From Deltaproteobacteria bacterium UBA2385 (lineage in GTDB: Bacteria; Myxococcota_A; UBA796; UBA2385): a DNA stretch of 9,664 nt. Position numbers and translations under genes: made by a program. The stretch lies in NCBI GenBank assembly GCA_002343455.1, contig DDSR01000127.1:1-9664 (forward strand), in the 5' to 3' direction. Position 1 is the first letter of the stretch. Every line of letters starts with the position of its first letter. The notes beneath the pieces are model-generated. The model made no database searches, had not been told where the DNA came from, and saw only the letters and a program-made list of their open reading frames with translations. This document shows, one piece after another, positions 6,580 to 9,664 of the stretch.

Positions 6580-8253
6580 ATGGCCGACGGTAGCTTCGTC
6601 CTCGTCCTCCACGGGCACCTGCCCTGGGTCGTCAACCACGGCCGCTGGCCCCACGGCGAGAGCTGGCTCTTCGAGGCCGCCCTCGGCGTCTACCTGCCCA
6701 TGCTCCAGGTCGTCGAAGAGCTCGCCCAGGTCGGCGTGCGGGCCGGCTTCTCGCTCGGCCTGACCCCCGTCCTGCTCGAACAGCTCGCCAGCGAGCGCTT
6801 CAAGAGGGGCTTCCCCGCCTGGCTCGACGAGCGCCTCGCCCTGGCCCGCCGCGACGCCGGCGACGCCGATCTGCACGGCCTCGCCCTGCGCTGGGAGGCT
6901 CACCTCCTGGAGATCCGCGACCGCTGGCTGGCCATCGGCGCCGACCTGCCCGCCGCCTTCGCCGCCCAGGCCCACGAGGGCCGGATCGAGCTGCTCACCA
7001 GCCTCGCCACCCACGGCTACGCCCCCCTGCTGCTGCACGACGCCAGCATCCGCGCCCAGCTCAGCGCCGGCCTGGCCATCAGCGAGCGCCACCTCGGCTT
7101 CCGCCCCACCGGCCTGTGGCTGCCCGAGTGCGCCTACCGACCCGCCGGCCCCTGGACCCCGCCCGTCCTGCACGGCAACGAGCGCATCCGCCAGGGCGTC
7201 GACCAGCTCCTCGCCGAGCAGGGCATCACCCACTTCTTCGTCGACAACCACCTCGCCAAGGGCGCCCTCTCCGAGGGGCTGCAGGGGCCTGAGGGCTTCA
7301 CCAAGCTCGGCTGGGAGGTCGCCGGCCAGGACCCCAACCTCTGGCGCAACCCGATGCGGCCGCAGCGCGTCGGCAGCCACGGCGGCCCGTCCGAGATCGT
7401 CGCCTTCGCCCGCCACCCCGAGGTCAGCGAGACCGTCTGGTCCGGCGCGGTCGGCTACCCCGGCGACGCGCGCTACCTGGAGTTCCACAAGAAGGTCGGC
7501 GACGACGGCCTGCGCTACTGGCGGGTCACCGGCCGGGACATCGGCCTGGGCGGCAAGCATCTGTATGAGCCCGACGCCGTCCCCGGGGCGCTGTTCGAGC
7601 ACAGTCAGCACTTCGTCTACACCGTCAAGCGCATCCTCGCCGGCCACCGGGCCTTGACCGGAGACGACGGCTGCGTCGTCGCCCCCTTCGACGCCGAGCT
7701 CTTCGGCCACTGGTGGCACGAGGGGCCCCGCTTCCTGCGCGACGTCCTGCTGACCATGCACCACGACCCCGCCATCCGCGTACAGACCGCCCGCGAGCGC
7801 CGGGCCAGCCACCCCCCCGAGCTGGTCGTCCGCCTGCCCGAGGGCAGCTGGGGCGACGGCGGCGATCACCGGGTCTGGTGGAAGGACGAGTACCGCTGGA
7901 TCTGGGAGGCCGCCTACCGGGCCGAGGACCGCTTCCTGGGGCTGCGCTGGAGGGTCAGCCAGGCTCGCGGCGCCGTCGGGCGGCGGGCGAGGCCCTGGCT
8001 GGCCCACGCGGCGCGAGAGCTGCTGTTGCTGCAGAGCAGCGACTGGCCCTTTGTGATCACCACCGGCGGCGCCGTCGACTACGGCTACCAGCGCATCACC
8101 GGACATCAGATCCGCTATGATCGCTGCTGTCAGGCCGTCGAGGACGCGCTGGCCGGCCGCAGCAGCGATCCCGTCCTGAAGCAGGAGCTCAAGCTGGCGT
8201 TGACGGTGGACTCGTGGGCGACCGAGGTCGACCCGGGCTGGTGGCGGGAGTAG
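6580..8253 (+). CDS. 1,4-alpha-glucan branching enzyme, GH57 type with DUF1957-like C-terminal region
   Basis: This 557-residue enzyme should cut alpha-1,4 linkages and rejoin the chain as an alpha-1,6 branch, the branching step of glycogen synthesis (COG1543; compare Thermococcus TK1436 and Thermus TTHA1902). It has no signal peptide. All expected conserved regions are intact: LHGHLPWV (10-17), ELLTSLATHGYAPLL (137-151), GLWLPECAY (178-186) with E183 as nucleophile, APFDAELFGHWW (368-379) with D371 as acid/base, and LLQSSDWPF (483-491). EGSWGDGGDH (421-430) and the helical C-terminal region (about 430-545) fit the usual helix-rich domain. Length is typical for the family. The ATG is four bases after the stop of the GH57-like partner, so the two are probably translated together. 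It is the last gene of the set and converges on the thioester-domain gene. It is the most secure functional call in the window. Confidence 0.93.
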   Translation: MADGSFVLVLHGHLPWVVNHGRWPHGESWLFEAALGVYLPMLQVVEELAQVGVRAGFSLGLTPVLLEQLASERFKRGFPAWLDERLALARRDAGDADLHGLALRWEAHLLEIRDRWLAIGADLPAAFAAQAHEGRIELLTSLATHGYAPLLLHDASIRAQLSAGLAISERHLGFRPTGLWLPECAYRPAGPWTPPVLHGNERIRQGVDQLLAEQGITHFFVDNHLAKGALSEGLQGPEGFTKLGWEVAGQDPNLWRNPMRPQRVGSHGGPSEIVAFARHPEVSETVWSGAVGYPGDARYLEFHKKVGDDGLRYWRVTGRDIGLGGKHLYEPDAVPGALFEHSQHFVYTVKRILAGHRALTGDDGCVVAPFDAELFGHWWHEGPRFLRDVLLTMHHDPAIRVQTARERRASHPPELVVRLPEGSWGDGGDHRVWWKDEYRWIWEAAYRAEDRFLGLRWRVSQARGAVGRRARPWLAHAARELLLLQSSDWPFVITTGGAVDYGYQRITGHQIRYDRCCQAVEDALAGRSSDPVLKQELKLALTVDSWATEVDPGWWRE

Positions 8254-8281
8254 GCCGCCCCACGCTGGGCGCGAGGCGGCC
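8253..8281. terminator. GC-rich inverted repeat between convergent genes, possible terminator
   Basis: GGCCGCC (8253-8259) and GGCGGCC (8275-8281) form a perfect 7-bp stem with a 15-base loop, in the short gap between the branching-enzyme stop and the stop of the opposing gene. The symmetric position suits a bidirectional terminator. There is no T tract on either strand, and short GC inverted repeats are common by chance at this composition. Confidence 0.35.
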
Positions 8282-8295
8282 CCCCTGCACGGCGC

Positions 8296-9477
8296 CTACA
8301 GGTTGTTGAAGTCGTCGCAGATGGTCTTGGCTGTCTCGTAGTCGCCGTTCTCGTAGGCGGTTGCCGCCTCGTCGTACAGCTCCCACAGCAGCGAGCCGTC
8401 CACGTCGCTGAACCAGCCCGCCTGGCCGTAGGCCACGTTGAGGTTCAGGGCCAGGCACTGCTGCTGGGCGCGCTGCTGCATGGTCGCGCGGCTGATCCAG
8501 AGGGCGGAGTACACATCGGCGAGCGTCGTGTAGCTGGTCCCGAAGACCTCGACCGGCAGGAAGCCCTCCAGGGTGGCCGCGTCGACCTGGGCCGCGCCGC
8601 GGTTGCGGCCGGTGGCGACGGCGAACTGGTGCTTCCAGAAGCCGATGGTGCGGGGATCGCCCAGGGCCGAGGCCGTCCAGGTGGCGTCGTCCTCGAAGCT
8701 GCACTCGTCGTACATGAAGGCGATGATCTGCTGGTAGGAGACCGTCGGCTCGACCCGGACCAGGGTCTGGCCCTGGGCGGTGAAGGACAGGTCGAAGCTG
8801 GTCGCGGTGCCCGGATCGACGAGGAGCGAGAAGCTGCCGTCCTCACCGGTCAGGGCCCAGCCGTCCGCCGGCTCCAGCAGCGTGCCGGTGGAGAGCAGCA
8901 CCTCGACCTCCTGCCCGGCCACCGTCGCCTCCGAGCTGCGGGCCAGCCACACGTCCAGGCTGACCGTCCCGTCCAGGTTGTCGACCGAGCTGACCGTGAA
9001 GGCCACGTCCTCGTCGCAGGTCAGCGGGCAGAGGCCCTCGACCGAGGCCACCAGCGCGTCGGCGGCGGCGTCGACCGACGCGTTGGCCTCGACCAGGCCG
9101 GGCTCGATCAGCTTCCAGATCGCCACCTGGATGACGGTCCCGGGCAGGCCGCCGGCGTCCGCGTCCACCGAGGACAGCAGCGCGTTGATCTCGCACCAGG
9201 GGCTCTCGGCCGGCATCGAGACCAGGGTGGCCTCGTAGCTGTCGCCCGGGTTGATCGGGTTGTCCAGGTCGACGCAGTAGCCGTAGACCGTCTCGCCATC
9301 GATCTCCAGCACATTGGTGCTGGCGTAGCCGGTCACGACCTCGCCGTCGGGGCGGGTGAGGCTGACCGGGGTGTAGGTGACCGGGTCGCCGGGGAGCAGG
9401 CCGATGTAGTCGACGTGGACCGTGTCGGCCTGGGCCGTCAGGGAGAGCATGGTGGTCGCGAGCAGGACGCTGAGCAT
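8296..9477 (-). CDS. Secreted protein with probable Cys-Gln thioester domain, Ig-like domain and GFWKHQ-type C-terminal domain
   Basis: The chosen start is ATG at 9475-9477, which has AGGAG six bases upstream and opens directly into a signal peptide (residues 1-17, cleavage likely after AQA); the protein is 393 residues. Residues about 20-150 resemble surface-adhesin thioester domains (TED/TQXA): a VYGYCVDL motif with C68, then GTVIQVAIWKL with Q117, where the family has TQxAIW. In such domains the Cys and Gln side chains form an internal thioester that can bond covalently to a target. Residues about 160-245 look like an Ig-type beta domain (AGQEVEVLLSTG, then ALTGEDGSFSLLV). Residues about 272-393 begin DPRTIGFWKHQF, a motif of several secreted proteins, and are mostly helical. 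Seven further or paired Cys positions include 95, 150, 154, 259, 341 and 387. There is no sortase, MYXO-CTERM or other anchor, so it is probably released or held noncovalently. The thioester call is inference from two motifs. Confidence 0.85.
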   Translation of the reverse strand: MLSVLLATTMLSLTAQADTVHVDYIGLLPGDPVTYTPVSLTRPDGEVVTGYASTNVLEIDGETVYGYCVDLDNPINPGDSYEATLVSMPAESPWCEINALLSSVDADAGGLPGTVIQVAIWKLIEPGLVEANASVDAAADALVASVEGLCPLTCDEDVAFTVSSVDNLDGTVSLDVWLARSSEATVAGQEVEVLLSTGTLLEPADGWALTGEDGSFSLLVDPGTATSFDLSFTAQGQTLVRVEPTVSYQQIIAFMYDECSFEDDATWTASALGDPRTIGFWKHQFAVATGRNRGAAQVDAATLEGFLPVEVFGTSYTTLADVYSALWISRATMQQRAQQQCLALNLNVAYGQAGWFSDVDGSLLWELYDEAATAYENGDYETAKTICDDFNNL

Positions 9478-9483
9478 CGAGGA

Positions 9484-9488
9484 CTCCT
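9484..9488 (-). promoter_or_regulatory. Ribosome binding site of the thioester-domain gene
   Basis: AGGAG on the minus strand, six bases before the ATG at 9477. It decides this start over an in-frame ATG at 9546, which would put a Cys/Arg-containing stretch before the signal peptide. Confidence 0.75.
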
Positions 9489-9573
9489 GAAGTGAGGGTC
9501 GGAACGGGGCCGCCGCCAACCGACGCGAGCAATTAACGCAGGTCACGAGTTGTCACCATCGGTCTCGATCCCA

Positions 9574-9592
9574 TTCGGGCAATTCACCCGAA
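9574..9592. repeat. Short perfect inverted repeat spanning a stop codon
   Basis: TTCGGG (9574-9579) and CCCGAA (9587-9592) flank a 7-base loop that contains the stop codon of the right-edge gene. It could be a weak terminator for that minus-strand gene, but the stem is only six base pairs and no T tract follows. Confidence 0.35.
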
Positions 9593-9664
9593 CTGCACCG
9601 CCAGCACCGGCTTGCCCAGCACCCGCTCCCGGAAGCTCACCCGCCCCCGGTCCTCCCCCGCGGC
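9584..9664 (-). CDS. C-terminal end of an unidentified protein (5' end outside window)
   Basis: Reading leftwards from the window edge, 26 codons are open to a TGA at 9584-9586, and all 26 end in G or C, as in the other genes here. The visible tail ends RVLGKPVLAVQFG. It is too short for a family call, and a chance open frame is possible at this composition. If real, it lies upstream of the thioester-domain gene on the same strand with a 106-bp gap. Confidence 0.5.
   Translation of the reverse strand, partial: AAGEDRGRVSFRERVLGKPVLAVQFG

Noticed and set aside
1971..6635. A 1554-codon open frame on the minus strand, opposite the GH57 genes
   Set aside because: The translation is Gly/Ala/Glu/Leu-rich without motifs and mirrors the codon bias of the sense genes. 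The GH57 motifs lie on the other strand.
2072..6763. A 4.7-kb open plus-strand frame running across the first two GH57 genes and into the third
   Set aside because: Its translation is low-complexity Pro, Arg, Ala and Gly with no domain, and it overlaps well-supported genes in another frame. Very high GC content removes stop codons from alternative frames.
6541..8106. A 521-codon minus-strand frame opposite the branching-enzyme gene
   Set aside because: The sense frame has every GH57 branching-enzyme motif; the antisense product is Gly/Ala/Val/Asp-rich with no domain.
8629..9495. A 288-codon plus-strand frame opposite the thioester-domain gene
   Set aside because: It is low-complexity in translation, while the minus strand shows a ribosome site, signal peptide and domain motifs.
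9478..9546. An upstream in-frame ATG at 9546 that would lengthen the thioester-domain protein by 23 residues
   Set aside because: It would place Cys- and Arg-containing sequence before the signal peptide, and the AGGAG site fits the ATG at 9477.

Overview
The window is very GC-rich (third codon positions are almost all G or C) and carries five complete protein genes, plus one partial gene at each edge. The left-edge gene ends in a Cys-rich spacer, a short hydrophobic helix and four arginines. That resembles the MYXO-CTERM surface-sorting tail, so together with the composition it suggests a Myxococcota (myxobacterium-like) chromosome. No tRNA, rRNA, CRISPR array, transposase or phage gene was seen.

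Layout: 1-282 (+) is the C-terminal end of a surface protein with 23 Pro-Glu dipeptides. It converges, 9 bp apart, on a cytoplasmic WD40/beta-propeller protein at 292-2124 (-). A 107-bp divergent spacer leads to three consecutive (+) genes, all of glycoside hydrolase family 57 (GH57): a COG1449-type alpha-glucan hydrolase (2232-4202), a 4-alpha-glucanotransferase-like protein with DUF1925/DUF1926-type regions (4263-6575), and a DUF1957-type 1,4-alpha-glucan branching enzyme (6580-8253). A convergent (-) gene at 8296-9477 encodes a secreted protein with a probable Cys-Gln thioester domain and a C-terminal GFWKHQ-type domain. At the right edge, 9584-9664 (-) looks like the last 26 codons of another gene.

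The three GH57 proteins lack signal peptides and probably act together on an intracellular alpha-glucan such as glycogen: one to hydrolyse or transfer, one to branch. The middle protein keeps the overall order of a Thermococcus litoralis-type glucanotransferase but has lost the HxHQP motif, the GFYEP-type Glu and the catalytic nucleophile Glu. It is therefore probably a pseudoenzyme acting as a glucan-binding, scaffold or regulatory partner. This, and the thioester-domain surface protein in a Gram-negative-type genome, are the two most interesting points. All family assignments come from motifs recognised by eye.
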